Assembly: GCF_000211815.1 (NCBI RefSeq) | Contig: NZ_GL890816.1 | Span: forward strand, 42,499-106,498 | Direction: 5' to 3' | Length of the DNA: 64,000 nt | From: Moorena producens 3L | GTDB lineage: Bacteria; Cyanobacteriota; Cyanobacteriia; Cyanobacteriales; Coleofasciculaceae | Shown: positions 9,559-19,092 of the stretch, piece by piece | Position numbering within the stretch: the first letter of the stretch is position 1 | Layout of the letters: each line of letters starts with the position of its first letter | The notes under the pieces: generated by a model | Database searches by the model: none | What the model saw: only the letters and a program-made list of their open reading frames with translations | What the model was told of the DNA's origin: nothing | Translations under genes and position numbers: made by a program

Positions 9559-11934
9559 CTAAACAAGCCTTTCACCAGACTTGCGACGAATACCAACTAC
9601 AGAAGGACGGGGTGGTCCAGAGGGATTGCCATCACCACCATCAGCCTTAGGTAAGCTACTAGGCCAGTTACTACCAAGAGGTACAGTCCGGCTCTGAGTA
9701 AACAGACTTCCATCCAAGTTCAGGATTTCAATATCTCGTTGCAGAGGCGGCTGACCTGCACCAATGGGTACACTTTCCCCAGGATGCTGTACTGCAACAA
9801 TTAGAGTATCACCAATAAAGGTTGGACCAGTTATCTCGCAACGCACTGGACCATAAGCAAAGGGGATGACTTCCCCAGCATTAGGCCCACTAGTGGGAAC
9901 ATAGAACACCCAGTTGTTACCATAAACCCCAACCAAAGAACTAGTAGCACCAGTGTCGGTGTGGTCAATGGTGCGTTCTGTTGGCTCAGCACCAGTTCTA
10001 AAACCGTTGTGCTGACTAGTAGACATATCGGTGACACCCCAGATATTACCTTTAGTATCGAAGGCTAAGTTATCTACATTAGCAAAACCAGCACCATCGT
10101 CTGCTCCAGCTTCTCCAGATTCCACGAATCGAGTCCAGCGGAAGCTAGTACCTGTACCATCAGCGCTGTTTTCAATAATCTTGTAAATCCCACCAGAAGG
10201 CTGCTTAGCATCAACATCAGCGTTGAGTTTAGCAGTTTGGAAGATCCGGGAATCTGGATAGCCATCTCCACCAGCAATATGGTCGGTATAGGCAATGAAT
10301 ACCGCTTTAGTCCGGGGATGGACTTCTAGATCCTCAGGGCGGGATGAGGGAGTACCACCAACTAGATTAGCTGCCAGGAAAGAATCAACGACAATAGCAC
10401 CTTGGCTAGTGTAGAAATCTGCCAGGGTTTTCTTCTTATAACCAGGGAGGGCAGTTGCTTCATTAGTGAGATCTACCACCAACGAGCCACCATCCTCAGT
10501 AGCACCAGCAATACCAGCACGCTTTGGTAAGCGCACCCGACCATCTCGTTGTGCCTCACCTAAAGCAGCTAGCTCAACAGAAGCCAGTTCAGAGGGAGCA
10601 TTGGGATTGGTGGGAGTACTCAAGACCAATGGTATCCACTCACCTGTGCCATTGGAATTGAATTTAGCAACGTAGAGAGTACCTTCTTCAAATAACTTAC
10701 TGTTATCTTTATCACTGAGGCCCCGCAGTTTGCCCTTACTAACATACTTCCAGGTGTGACCACCCCGGCGGTCATCTCCCATGTAAGCAACTAACTTATT
10801 ACCAGCCTCAGTACGGAAAGTAATATTTTCGTGACGGAAGCGTCCCAACGCAGTGTGCTTCTTAGCACGAACACTAGGGTTAACTGGATCAATCTCTACC
10901 ATCCAGCCATACTTTTCACCGACCAGACCGAATACAGACCCAGTGGTACCTTCGGTGTAGCCAGTCTGAGTGCCATTAGGTAGCACAGCTTCAGTAACAC
11001 CATTGAAGAATCTGGCACTACCCTGGAAATTTTCTTCAGTAGTCAAAATGGTACCCCAAGGGGTAGTTCCACCGGAACAGTTGTAAGCAGTACCGATAAT
11101 CTTGTTCCCTAAGCCATCGGAACTCAGAGAAAACACTTCAGTTGCTGCTGGTCCTGTTCCCACCAGGTAGTTTTGATCCCCTTGCTGATGGCTTCTGGAG
11201 CCCCAAGAGGTAACACTCTTAAACTCATCACTCCGCTGAGCATTGATTCCTAAACCAGAAAGACCGTGAATGCGACGGTTCTTGGAGTCATCCTTAACAA
11301 CTTGGTAACGTTCACCGGAACCATTGCGACGGATGCGAACAATAGAACCTCCTTGGTTGTAGAAAAATTCTCCAAGCAGTTCTATATCATTCACATTAGA
11401 CGGTAGAGGATAGCCAATCACCGTCTCAAAGCTAGTGGGGAATCCAGCTAAGCTGCTGGAAGTACCGGGAGCTAGGTCAGAAAATGGAAAAGAAACGTAT
11501 TCGTGATTGACCCAGAGATAGCCATCATTAGAGCTTCTACCTACAGGAACAAAGCCAGTGTAGTCGTTGTTATAGCCAAAATAATCGTCTGGATTAGGGA
11601 AAACGCGATCGCCCCATTTGACAATTACATACCGTTCGTACTCCGGCGGTACTACTACATCATCAATGACCGTGTAGGTAGCCAGACTGATGTCAGAACT
11701 TGGTTCAAGCAGTTGGCTTTGATTAATGCCAGTGGGTAAGGCACTTTTTTTAGTTTGATAAATCGGCAAGGGATGGGGTAAACGCACCGGGGTAATACCC
11801 ATAGTACTGGTAGCTGCATTGGCAACACTATAGTCACCACCTAACAGTTTTTGGCCTATCTGAGGAGCCAACACAGTAGCTGCAGTACTCGCCCCAAAGA
11901 AAACTAGCAGTTTTCTGCGAGTTAGCTTAGACAT
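9559..11934 (-). CDS. phoX: PhoX-type alkaline phosphatase (DUF839), Tat-exported
   Basis: A 791-residue secreted phosphomonoesterase of the PhoX family (Ca/Fe-dependent; releases phosphate from organic esters outside the cytoplasm). The N-terminus is a Tat signal: SKLTRRKLLVFFGASTAATVLAP. Family blocks include WVNHEYVSFPF, CSGGTTPWGTILTTEENF, LGRFRHENITF, YMGDDRRGGHTWKYVSKG, RPEDLEVHPRTKAVFIAYTD and FDTKGNIWGVTDMS. A triple Pho box lies 340-370 bp upstream in the same orientation, so it should be induced with the pst genes under phosphate starvation. Confidence 0.9.
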   Translation of the reverse strand: MSKLTRRKLLVFFGASTAATVLAPQIGQKLLGGDYSVANAATSTMGITPVRLPHPLPIYQTKKSALPTGINQSQLLEPSSDISLATYTVIDDVVVPPEYERYVIVKWGDRVFPNPDDYFGYNNDYTGFVPVGRSSNDGYLWVNHEYVSFPFSDLAPGTSSSLAGFPTSFETVIGYPLPSNVNDIELLGEFFYNQGGSIVRIRRNGSGERYQVVKDDSKNRRIHGLSGLGINAQRSDEFKSVTSWGSRSHQQGDQNYLVGTGPAATEVFSLSSDGLGNKIIGTAYNCSGGTTPWGTILTTEENFQGSARFFNGVTEAVLPNGTQTGYTEGTTGSVFGLVGEKYGWMVEIDPVNPSVRAKKHTALGRFRHENITFRTEAGNKLVAYMGDDRRGGHTWKYVSKGKLRGLSDKDNSKLFEEGTLYVAKFNSNGTGEWIPLVLSTPTNPNAPSELASVELAALGEAQRDGRVRLPKRAGIAGATEDGGSLVVDLTNEATALPGYKKKTLADFYTSQGAIVVDSFLAANLVGGTPSSRPEDLEVHPRTKAVFIAYTDHIAGGDGYPDSRIFQTAKLNADVDAKQPSGGIYKIIENSADGTGTSFRWTRFVESGEAGADDGAGFANVDNLAFDTKGNIWGVTDMSTSQHNGFRTGAEPTERTIDHTDTGATSSLVGVYGNNWVFYVPTSGPNAGEVIPFAYGPVRCEITGPTFIGDTLIVAVQHPGESVPIGAGQPPLQRDIEILNLDGSLFTQSRTVPLGSNWPSSLPKADGGDGNPSGPPRPSVVGIRRKSGERLV

Positions 11935-12271
11935 TCTAGTATCTCTTTATCTCTCTACAAGAATCAGCGGAATCACAAAGTTTGAGCACCATTACCACCA
12001 GAGCTAGCTGAAAAACAATCGTCAAAAGGCTATAACAAATTCAGCCCTGTTGCTAATAATTTTATAGCTATGCTGCAGTAGAAAACCAGTCCAAGCGTGA
12101 GAACACCCCTGTTTGAAAGCATAAGTAGTGAGCCAAGGTTATTAAACCCTGATATTTGTCTACTTTTTGATACCCTGGTGTCGCTCATATGGCTAGCATT
12201 GATTACTAAAAAAAATTGCGTTGGTAAACGCTTGTACTAGTTTTTAGCTACTGATTAGATATATCTTTTTA
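11935..12271. other. phoX 5' region
   Basis: AT-rich leader or promoter region without ORFs between phoX and the Pho boxes. I do not see a clear -10/-35 pair. The long distance suggests a long 5' UTR or a promoter inside this stretch. Confidence 0.4.
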
Positions 12272-12301
12272 AGGTTAAGAGCGGTTAACTGGATGGTTAA
12301 G
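12272..12301 (-). promoter_or_regulatory. Triple Pho box of phoX
   Basis: Read on the minus strand: cttaacca, tcc, agttaacc, gct, cttaacct. These are three near-consensus octamers separated by exactly 3 bp (plus-strand units 12294-12301, 12283-12290, 12272-12279), oriented toward phoX. This is the best Pho box in the window. Confidence 0.8.
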
Positions 12302-12351
12302 CATGTCTTAACTTTATAGTGTTTTTTCGTTGATATTAAGATTTACCATAC

Positions 12352-12381
12352 CTTAACTATTTATTAGTTAAGTCTTAACCT
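12352..12381 (+). promoter_or_regulatory. Second Pho-box-like array
   Basis: Three octamers with 3-bp spacers on the plus strand: cttaacta (12352), attagtta (12363), cttaacct (12374). No plus-strand gene follows closely, so it probably adds binding sites for the phoX promoter. Further ttaacc/ggttaa motifs continue to about 12450. Confidence 0.55.
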
Positions 12382-12483
12382 GTGAAACTAAATTGTGAAA
12401 ATAATTACCTAAAAAGGATTAACACTGCTACAGTTAAGGTTAACCGTTGCCAAGTTTTTATTTAAACTAGTTAATTCAACTAG

Positions 12484-12939
12484 TTAATCATCTCGAAAAC
12501 CTGGATCATCCTCCAATGAAGCTTCAAGTAATACTGAAGATTTAGGTGGATTTGAAGGAGCTGGAGATGAATCAGAAGCTCTGAACCCCAATAGCATTTC
12601 AGAATTGCTAAAATAACTCGCCCATCGCTGGATTATGGGGAATTGTTTCCACTGAGAGCGAGAAACTGTTGCAATCATTAAAGGGACTACTTGACCATTG
12701 CGTTCACCTAAAATCATCATAGAAATGCTGGTAATATCAGGATTTCCGGTAAATTCCTGATTTAGTTTAGTTTGAGCCAAATTCTCTGTCTGCTGAATTA
12801 GGCGTTCAAATGATTGACTGCTATCAGAGTTAAGGATGACGTGGTATTCCTTAATTTCAGCTGAGGCTGTTGGAATCTGTGTAACTAAACTACTGAATAC
12901 CAAAATAGTACTCCAGAGAAGGCGGCGATAAAGATCCAT
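12484..12939 (-). CDS. Hypothetical exported protein
   Basis: 151 residues with a signal peptide (LLWSTILVFSSLVTQIPTASA, cleavage likely after ASA). The mature part is soluble and mixed alpha/beta, with a Ser/Pro-rich acidic tail (SSPAPSNPPKSSVLLEASLEDDPGF). I recognise no family. It lies upstream of phoX on the same strand, separated by the Pho boxes, so it is not obviously in the phoX transcript. Confidence 0.65.
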   Translation of the reverse strand: MDLYRRLLWSTILVFSSLVTQIPTASAEIKEYHVILNSDSSQSFERLIQQTENLAQTKLNQEFTGNPDITSISMMILGERNGQVVPLMIATVSRSQWKQFPIIQRWASYFSNSEMLLGFRASDSSPAPSNPPKSSVLLEASLEDDPGFRDD

Positions 12940-13045
12940 CAGCTTAGCTATCCTGACGACCTGGTGACTAACTAGTTAATAGTAATAGATAATAATAGAT
13001 GAATATTAAGGTGACAGTAACTTTTGGTTAAGAATGAATTATCAA

Positions 13046-13381
13046 GTAAGCAGTCAGCAGTCAGCAGTCAGCAGTCAGCTGTTGGGCATAGGCTGATAGC
13101 TGATACGCGACACGCTGATAGCACCTCAAGTAGCACTATCTTTAGCGCATAGGCTAATAGCTGATATAGCACTACGCGCTACTGTTAGGACATTGTCTTG
13201 ATGCAGTCGCTCATGGGGGAAACCCCCAAGACCGTAATGGTGCGTTTTCCGTTGGCGAATTAAATTCGCCACGGGTCGCACCTCTGCATCGCTCCTAAAC
13301 TCCGAAACTTAGTCATAGCTTACTTTTGACTTCTGACTTCTAACTTCTTACTTGCGCGTAGCGCTATAAGTGAATGCTTAC
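13046..13381. repeat. MITE-like element, copy C, with nested GATGCAG element
   Basis: Ends gtaagcagtcagcag (13046) and gtgaatgcttac (13381) are related to the GTAAGCATTCAGC family. The right half (cctaaactccgaaacttagtcatagcttact, then tgacttc units, then gcgcgtagcgctataa) is shared, inverted, with 52788-52936. A GATGCAG...CTGCATC element (13200-13293) sits inside. Confidence 0.7.
13200..13293. repeat. GATGCAG/CTGCATC palindromic element, copy 1
   Basis: Bounded by gatgcag and ctgcatcgc, with an internal cgctcatgggggaaacccccaa hairpin-forming block. Related copies are at 37701, 52494 and 62042. The flanking gacattgtcttgatgcag matches ctgcatcaagacaatgtc at 52531-52548 in inverted form. Confidence 0.65.
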
Positions 13382-13531
13382 ATTATCAAGGATGTTCGCC
13401 CTTAGCAATTCGGTGTAGGGTAAGATTAACGATTAAGGATCTTCGCCTGATAGCTTTACCGTCGGGTAGGATGAATTATTAATTATCAAGTCAAGGATGA
13501 AGGGTGAAGGGTTCATCCTTCATCCTTCAGA

Positions 13532-14257
13532 TTAGCGATTGTCAATGTTAAGGACTAAATCAGACTTCAAGGTTACATCTAAATCTGTGTCAGGGTCGAT
13601 GACAACTACTTCTACGTCTTCCTGACCTCCTGCAAGGAGAAGTTCTGTAACCAAACCGAGTCCAGCACCAGCTAAAACTTCCCAAAACTCAAGCTTACCA
13701 AAGATTTCAGAAAGTACAGCCCCGGCAGCTGCACCAATAGCAGCACCTTTGAGCAAATCCGGATCAGTGTTTTTGGTAATAGTTTCAGTTTTGGTGACAA
13801 CCTCGGAGGTGGCATCAATAGATAAGGATTGATCACTATCCCTGAGAATCAACTCTTCGGCGACAAACTGAGAACCTCTGTTAACTGGACGCACTTCACC
13901 TTCAATCTCACTACCGGCTGGAATTAGGAGGGTTCCTGAAAAGGAGACTACATCTCTAGCTACTATCACCGTTATCGGTAGAGTTTCATTACGAGTGACA
14001 ATGATTCTCTTGGCGTCGTCGGATTCAACTGGTATCAAAGTCCCAGCAGGAATGATGACTTGGGTAAATTGAGCCAACTGTGGCTCGATGTAGAATCTAG
14101 ACTGGGCAGTAGCTTGAGTAGCCATCAACATTGGTAACGCCACAGTTGAAGTGATCCCCAATGCTGTGAGTAGAGCGATTCTGGACTGCCAACGATGGGA
14201 AATAAACATTAAATATATCTTCCTTGAGGATGAGTATAAGCGATTAATTAGACTCAA
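13532..14257 (-). CDS. Hypothetical exported protein with glycine-zipper segment
   Basis: 241 residues. After a basic N-terminus there is a hydrophobic signal or anchor segment (IALLTALGITSTVALPMLMATQATAQ). Two short beta-rich blocks, VIIPAGTLIPVESDDAKRI and GTLLIPAGSEIEGEVRPV, resemble the IPAGT motifs of TrbI/VirB10-like or SAF-like domains. A Gly/Ala-rich stretch (KGAAIGAAAGAVLSEIFG...AGAGLGLVTELL) could form a glycine zipper. It is probably periplasmic or outer-membrane associated. The function is unknown and it has no operon partner. Confidence 0.6.
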   Translation of the reverse strand: MSLINRLYSSSRKIYLMFISHRWQSRIALLTALGITSTVALPMLMATQATAQSRFYIEPQLAQFTQVIIPAGTLIPVESDDAKRIIVTRNETLPITVIVARDVVSFSGTLLIPAGSEIEGEVRPVNRGSQFVAEELILRDSDQSLSIDATSEVVTKTETITKNTDPDLLKGAAIGAAAGAVLSEIFGKLEFWEVLAGAGLGLVTELLLAGGQEDVEVVVIDPDTDLDVTLKSDLVLNIDNR

Positions 14258-14534
14258 AAGAGCATAGTTATGTTTCCCGAGGGGCAGGATACCCTACCTA
14301 AACCCGGTCACCCTCCCTTTCAAGCTGCTTGTCACCCCATCACCCCATCACCCCCATCTTCTGCTCCCGGAGCGTTCGCGTAGCGTAGCCCTTCGGGCTA
14401 ATCGCATCCTGTCTCTTTTAAAACCTAAAATTTGAAAACCTAAAATCTGTAGAATTGAGGTAAGATCAGGTTTTTGAGCCCCATACAACTAAAATTAGGT
14501 CTGGGACTGCATAGAGCCACTGCGAGGTTTTACC

Positions 14535-15728
14535 ATGAGTCTAGGCACATGGATTGGTCTACTTGCCTTTATCCTTTCGTTATACATCCTGTGGCAAATC
14601 CGTAAAGTACTGCTGCTGATATTTACTGCTGTGGTACTTGCCAATGCCTTAAATATCTTGGTGGAAAAATTCCGCCGGGTTGGCATCAAACGGCTTTTTG
14701 CTGTGCTGCTGTCAATTCTTCTGATGGTTGCTCTAACCGTAGGGTTTTACTGGCTAATTGTGCCACCCTTTGCCGACCAAGTCCTAGAGTTAACTGATCA
14801 AGTTCCTAGGGGTATAGAAAAATTAGGTCAGTGGTTGGAGGTGTTGTCAGCGCGTCTTCCCCCAGATCTGATTACTTTCCCCGAGCTCCAAATAGATCAG
14901 CTAATTCAACAGCTACAACCGTTACTTAATCAGTTATTGGGTGGTGGATTCTCCATTGCCTTTAACTCTTTGGCTGTAGTAGCCCAAGTTTTGCTGGTAT
15001 TAGTTTTGACCATAATGCTACTGGCTGACCCCAACGCTTATCGTCAAAGCTTTATACGACTTTTCCCGTCTTTCTATCGCCGTCGAGTTGATGAAATTTT
15101 GACTCTATGTGATCACTCTTTACGGGGGTGGTTAGTAGGCATTCTCGTTAACATTGCTGCCATTTCTGGCTTAAGTTTTGTGGGTTTGGTCATCCTACAA
15201 GTTAAACTGGCACTGGCACAGGCGGCTTTGGCAGGTATCTTGACATTTATCCCCAATATTGGCCCTGGATTGAGTGTAGTCCCACCGATTGCGATCGCTC
15301 TACTAGATGCACCCTGGAAAGCGATCGCTGTTTTAATTCTCTACATTATTATTCAGCAGGTGGAAAGTAATTTGCTAACTCCCCTGGTCATGAAGCAACA
15401 GGTATCCCTGCTACCAGCAGTAACCCTTTTGGCTCAGGTATTTTTCGCGACATTCTTTGGTTTTTTAGGTTTACTGTTAGCTTTACCATTAACAGTAGTT
15501 GGTCAGGTTTGGCTCAAAGAAGTTTTAATTAAAGATATCCTCGATCAATGGAAAACTAGTCCGATATCCATCAGACATACCCAGACCCCTTCAGAAATCG
15601 TTGCGATCGCATCACCAGATCCTGATTTAGCCAGCCCGACTACATCACAGGATTCCCAGGATAGCACTGAATCGGACAATCACCCCAAATCCGACAAATC
15701 AGATCAAATCGAGAAGGAGGAAGAGTAA
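14535..15728 (+). CDS. AI-2E/PerM family membrane transporter
   Basis: 397 residues with about eight membrane helices. It shows the family core LAGILTFIPNIGPGLSVVPPIAIALLDAP and the C-terminal block QVESNLLTPLVMKQQVSLLPAVTLLAQ. Members include TqsA (autoinducer-2 export) and PerM-like proteins, some proposed as Na+/H+ antiporters, so the substrate is open. A hydrophilic Ser/Asp/Glu-rich tail of about 50 residues follows. GAGG lies 8-11 bp before the ATG. It is a single gene. Confidence 0.88.
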   Translation: MSLGTWIGLLAFILSLYILWQIRKVLLLIFTAVVLANALNILVEKFRRVGIKRLFAVLLSILLMVALTVGFYWLIVPPFADQVLELTDQVPRGIEKLGQWLEVLSARLPPDLITFPELQIDQLIQQLQPLLNQLLGGGFSIAFNSLAVVAQVLLVLVLTIMLLADPNAYRQSFIRLFPSFYRRRVDEILTLCDHSLRGWLVGILVNIAAISGLSFVGLVILQVKLALAQAALAGILTFIPNIGPGLSVVPPIAIALLDAPWKAIAVLILYIIIQQVESNLLTPLVMKQQVSLLPAVTLLAQVFFATFFGFLGLLLALPLTVVGQVWLKEVLIKDILDQWKTSPISIRHTQTPSEIVAIASPDPDLASPTTSQDSQDSTESDNHPKSDKSDQIEKEEE

Positions 15729-15779
15729 ACCTTCATAAGCCTTCAACCGTTACAACGCGAGCTATGGATTTTAACAACT

Positions 15780-16145
15780 TAAGCATTCAGCCGTCAGCCG
15801 TCAGCCGTCAGCCGTCAGCCGTCAGCCGTCAGCCGTCAGCCGTGGGCAAAAGGTCCACGCTACTTGAGGTGCTGACGTAACTCAGCATTATTCCAATGCT
15901 TACCTGTTGTATTCAAAAGCACCTCAAGTAGCGTGCGCATTAGCTGATAGCTGATAGCTGATATAGCGGTTTTTAGCCTCATGAGGTACACATAATTTTT
16001 TACCTTTTCCCTCTTCTGACTTTACTGCTCCCTACTCCCTGCTCCCTGCTCCCTAAAACCCAAAAACTTGTACCTTACTAGCTTAAAAAGCGCTATAGCT
16101 GATAGCTGATAGCTGATAGCTGATAGCTGATAGCTGAATACTTAC
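15780..16145. repeat. MITE-like element, copy D, with expanded gccgtca and gctgata arrays
   Basis: Left end aagcattcagccgtcagcc runs into about eight gccgtca heptamers (15787-15841). The right end is six gctgata heptamers finishing in gctgaatacttac (about 16097-16145). The two arrays are in the orientation of the inverted ends, so the termini seem to have grown by slippage. A ctccctactccctgctccct segment lies inside. Confidence 0.75.
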
Positions 16146-16244
16146 TTAACAACTGCCTATGATCACCCTCGGCTGACGGAGGTAAGCTAAGATACCACTG
16201 ACAAGTGATATTTTGGAAAACCCTTCTCCTCATTCCCAATCCCT

Positions 16245-17444
16245 ATGCGAACCATTGCTCAAATTAATGACAAAATCGAGGGTAACTGTGCCGTAGTGTG
16301 GACAGTGGAAGAATTAAAAGCACGGGTGGCAGACATCGGTGTGACTCAGGCGGCGAAAGAAGTAGACATCATTACTACCGGTACCTTTGAGCAGATGGAG
16401 TCTTCCGGAGCAATCATGAATTTGGGACATACTGACCCACCCGTGAAAATACGGAAATGTTGGTTAGATGGGGTTCCAGCTTACACTGGCTTCGGAGCAG
16501 TGGATTTGTTTTTGGGAGCAACTCAAGTTGTTGACTACCCAGATAACCGTGAGATTCCAGATATGGAAGAACATAGGCAAAGGGGTGGTGGTCATGTCAT
16601 TGAAGACCTGATTGCTGGGAAACCGGTCAACCTGCAAGCCCTTGGACAGGTGACAGATTGTTATCCTAGAAGCTCCTTTGAGACCACGATCACTAAGGAT
16701 AGGATTAATCAGTTTTACTTATTCAATCCCCGCAATCTGTATCAAAACTTCATTGTAGGGGTGAATGGAGGCGATCGCCCCTTGTATACTTATCTGGGTT
16801 TGCTGCAGCCCAAACTCTCCAATGCGGTTTACTCTAACCCAGGAGCAATCTCACCCCTAATCAATGATCCGGAACTGAAGCTAGTGGGTATTGGCACACG
16901 GATTTTTATGGGTGGAGGTATTGGCTATATTGCTTGGGAAGGGACCCAACACTTCCCACTGCAAAAACGCCTTCCCAATCAGACACCCATAGGACCAGCA
17001 GCAACTCTAGCTTTAATTGGAGATGCCAAGCAAATGAACCCCAAATGGGTGCGGGGTTGTTACTTTAAAAATTATGGCCCCTCTCTGATGCTGGGTGTGG
17101 GCGTACCAATGCCAGTACTGAATGAAGAAGTAGTGCAACGTTGTGCTGTACAAGATCAAGACATTGTTGCACCAGTGGTAGATTTTGCCATTCCTAGACG
17201 GGTGCGTCCAACCTTTGGGTTAGTCAGCTACGCTCAGCTGAAGTCTGGTCGGATCACTATTGATGGTAAATTAGTACGTGTAGCTCCTCTTGCTAGTATT
17301 TTCCTCTCCCGGCAAGTTGCTATGGAATTAAAGCAATGGATTGAGAGTGGCAAATTTACCCTAACTGAACCAGTAGCACCAATTCCAATGGACCGCTCAT
17401 TTCTACCTCAAGACCTATGGGGTTCACAAATTAGTTTGGATTGA
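16245..17444 (+). CDS. Homocysteine biosynthesis protein (DUF39; aspartate-semialdehyde sulfurtransferase-like)
   Basis: 399 residues matching the HcyBio/DUF39 family, described in methanogens as turning aspartate semialdehyde plus sulfide into homocysteine. The N-terminal TVEELKARVADIGVTQAAKEVDIITTGTFEQM, the CWLDGVPAYTGFGAVDLFLGA block with its conserved Cys, and MGGGIGYIAWEGTQH are typical. There is no C-terminal CBS pair or ferredoxin domain, which is also seen in other bacterial versions. It is flanked by repeats. The sulfur-metabolism role sits well with the cysteine-dioxygenase-like gene next door (inference). Confidence 0.85.
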   Translation: MRTIAQINDKIEGNCAVVWTVEELKARVADIGVTQAAKEVDIITTGTFEQMESSGAIMNLGHTDPPVKIRKCWLDGVPAYTGFGAVDLFLGATQVVDYPDNREIPDMEEHRQRGGGHVIEDLIAGKPVNLQALGQVTDCYPRSSFETTITKDRINQFYLFNPRNLYQNFIVGVNGGDRPLYTYLGLLQPKLSNAVYSNPGAISPLINDPELKLVGIGTRIFMGGGIGYIAWEGTQHFPLQKRLPNQTPIGPAATLALIGDAKQMNPKWVRGCYFKNYGPSLMLGVGVPMPVLNEEVVQRCAVQDQDIVAPVVDFAIPRRVRPTFGLVSYAQLKSGRITIDGKLVRVAPLASIFLSRQVAMELKQWIESGKFTLTEPVAPIPMDRSFLPQDLWGSQISLD

Positions 17445-17493
17445 TTGATTTAGTCATTGGTCATTTTAAAATTAAAAACTGAAAATTGAAAAG

Positions 17494-17737
17494 GTAAGCA
17501 TATGCGCTACGCGCAGGCTACGCCAACAGCTATCAGCGTGTCGCGTATCAGCTTATGGGGTACATCACAGGCTAGAAGCCTGTGCTACTTGAGGTGCTAT
17601 CAGCCAACGGCTGAATACTTAGATAGGCAAATCCCCAAACTTTCAATTCTTTAAAATCTCAAACTATTAAATTATCCTGTTCGATGTTTATTTTAAGCAT
17701 TAGGCTGACAGCTGAATGCTGACAGCTGAATGCTTAC
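17494..17737. repeat. MITE-like element, copy E
   Basis: Ends gtaagcatatgcgc (17494) and gctgaatgcttac (17737). It contains the inverse complement of the internal block seen in copies at 3055 and 8925 (agataggcaaatccccaaactttcaat...ctcaaactatt...gatgtttattttaagc). Confidence 0.7.
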
Positions 17738-17745
17738 TTGAAAAG

Positions 17746-17812
17746 TAATAATTAGCAATTACCAATTAGCAATTACCAATTAGCAATTACCAATTAGCAA
17801 TTACCAATTATC
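17746..17812. repeat. Tandem attagcaattacca repeat
   Basis: Roughly five copies of a 14-bp unit (caattagcaattac) just before the end of the minus-strand cupin gene. There are no spacers, so it is not a CRISPR. Confidence 0.8.
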
Positions 17813-17818
17813 TTTAGC

Positions 17819-18574
17819 TTACTTGAGCTGTGACATTTGCTCGTCTAACACAGCTAATTTTGAGCGGAGTAGAGGATTGTCCTCTACTGCAAGGATTCGA
17901 CAAATGCGATCGCGCATTTTTTCGTGGTGTCTGAGCGTGGTATCAGTGTCTGCTTGTAAGCCGTAGTGCCGCTCTTTAATTTGTGTCTCTGGCAAGCAGA
18001 AGAACACCCCTCCATCAGTGCGTTGAATGCTGCCTTCAAGCAGGTCAAAGATTCGTGCGTTGCTAGTAATCGAGCCCTTGGAGTTTTCGGTCCCGTATAC
18101 ATGAAGGCTAAAAAAGCAGGATTCTCCGGGGTTGCCCATCTGGTGAATCATATCGTCAGCTACCGCCTTTACCTCTCCAGAGCTATAGTCCAGTCGCTTC
18201 AGGGTTTGCAGCACTCCATCTGTTAAGGTATACACGTAGTGTTCCGCCTCGCCAAAGCACTGTACTGCTCCCCATTGGGCTGTGCCGTGGTCATGAATCG
18301 TGCTGTAGTCTCCTGGAGCCCAAGACATCACCATAATTTCAAAGGAACCACACTCGTACAGTAGCTTTCGACCGTAGCTGTCGGTGATGGGATGATCAAA
18401 GTCAGCCCATCCCATCAAGTCTTCCGGTGAGATGCGTGCATCCAAAATGCACAAACGAGCAATTTTCGGTACCAATACCGACTGACTTTGGATATTACTA
18501 ATTAAGCGCTGGATACTCTTGGGAAGACTTTGGTCGGATACAGAAGTCTTCATGCCAGTAATAATCTGAATCAT
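17819..18574 (-). CDS. Cysteine dioxygenase-like cupin
   Basis: 251 residues of the cysteine dioxygenase type I family, which oxidises cysteine to cysteine sulfinate using non-haem iron. The iron ligands are visible as H94 and H96 in STIHDHGTAQWG and H144 in DMIHQMGNP; SFFSLHVYG-type sequence with H158 follows (CFFSLHVYG). The position of the mammalian cross-linked Cys is Gly here, normal for bacterial members. The family also holds 3-mercaptopropionate dioxygenases, so the thiol is uncertain. GAGG lies before the ATG at 18574. Confidence 0.8.
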   Translation of the reverse strand: MIQIITGMKTSVSDQSLPKSIQRLISNIQSQSVLVPKIARLCILDARISPEDLMGWADFDHPITDSYGRKLLYECGSFEIMVMSWAPGDYSTIHDHGTAQWGAVQCFGEAEHYVYTLTDGVLQTLKRLDYSSGEVKAVADDMIHQMGNPGESCFFSLHVYGTENSKGSITSNARIFDLLEGSIQRTDGGVFFCLPETQIKERHYGLQADTDTTLRHHEKMRDRICRILAVEDNPLLRSKLAVLDEQMSQLK

Positions 18575-19092
18575 TTTGCCATCCTCTAATTTTTTAAAAA
18601 ACTTGATTCTCTGAAAATAGAGACTTAAAAATTGAAAATTAACAAAATCGGATTAACCATCCTACGAATGGATTAACCGAAATTGATAGTATTACTAGGT
18701 GGGAGAATGGTGTTAGGGGAATGCTGTTAGAGTTTACTATTCAAAGCCTAATCCCTAATACTTAATCCCTCATCCCTAGATTTACCTAACTAATAATTCC
18801 TCACTGGTTGACTTGACTGTATAAACCTTAAAGCTCTAGGCTGAGAGAAAGCTGATAAATTCCTCACTATCGTCTGAAAAAAATTGAGAAATATCTCAGC
18901 TTATTTTGATTCAGAACACATGATGATTATTCCTCATATCATCAAAGATTTATTCAAGCTATAGCAAGCCTGATTGAAACGATAAAGAAATCGCTGCACC
19001 TCTTCGACCTCCTTCCCATATTGCTATCCGTTACATCCGCTCGAACTATCCGTTGCAAGCTCCTCCCATGCTCAAAACTAAAACACAGAATG
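18575..19092. other. AT-rich intergenic region
   Basis: About 520 bp without a convincing gene. Only an out-of-phase ORF extends in from the GNAT gene. A ccctaatacttaatccctcatccct stretch (about 18746-18776) is a low-complexity repeat. It likely contains the promoter of the cupin gene. Confidence 0.4.

Noticed and set aside
12416..12450. A third Pho-box array (attaacac, acagttaagg, ttaaccgt)
   Set aside because: Only one unit matches the octamer well and the spacing drifts, so I left it as part of the general region.
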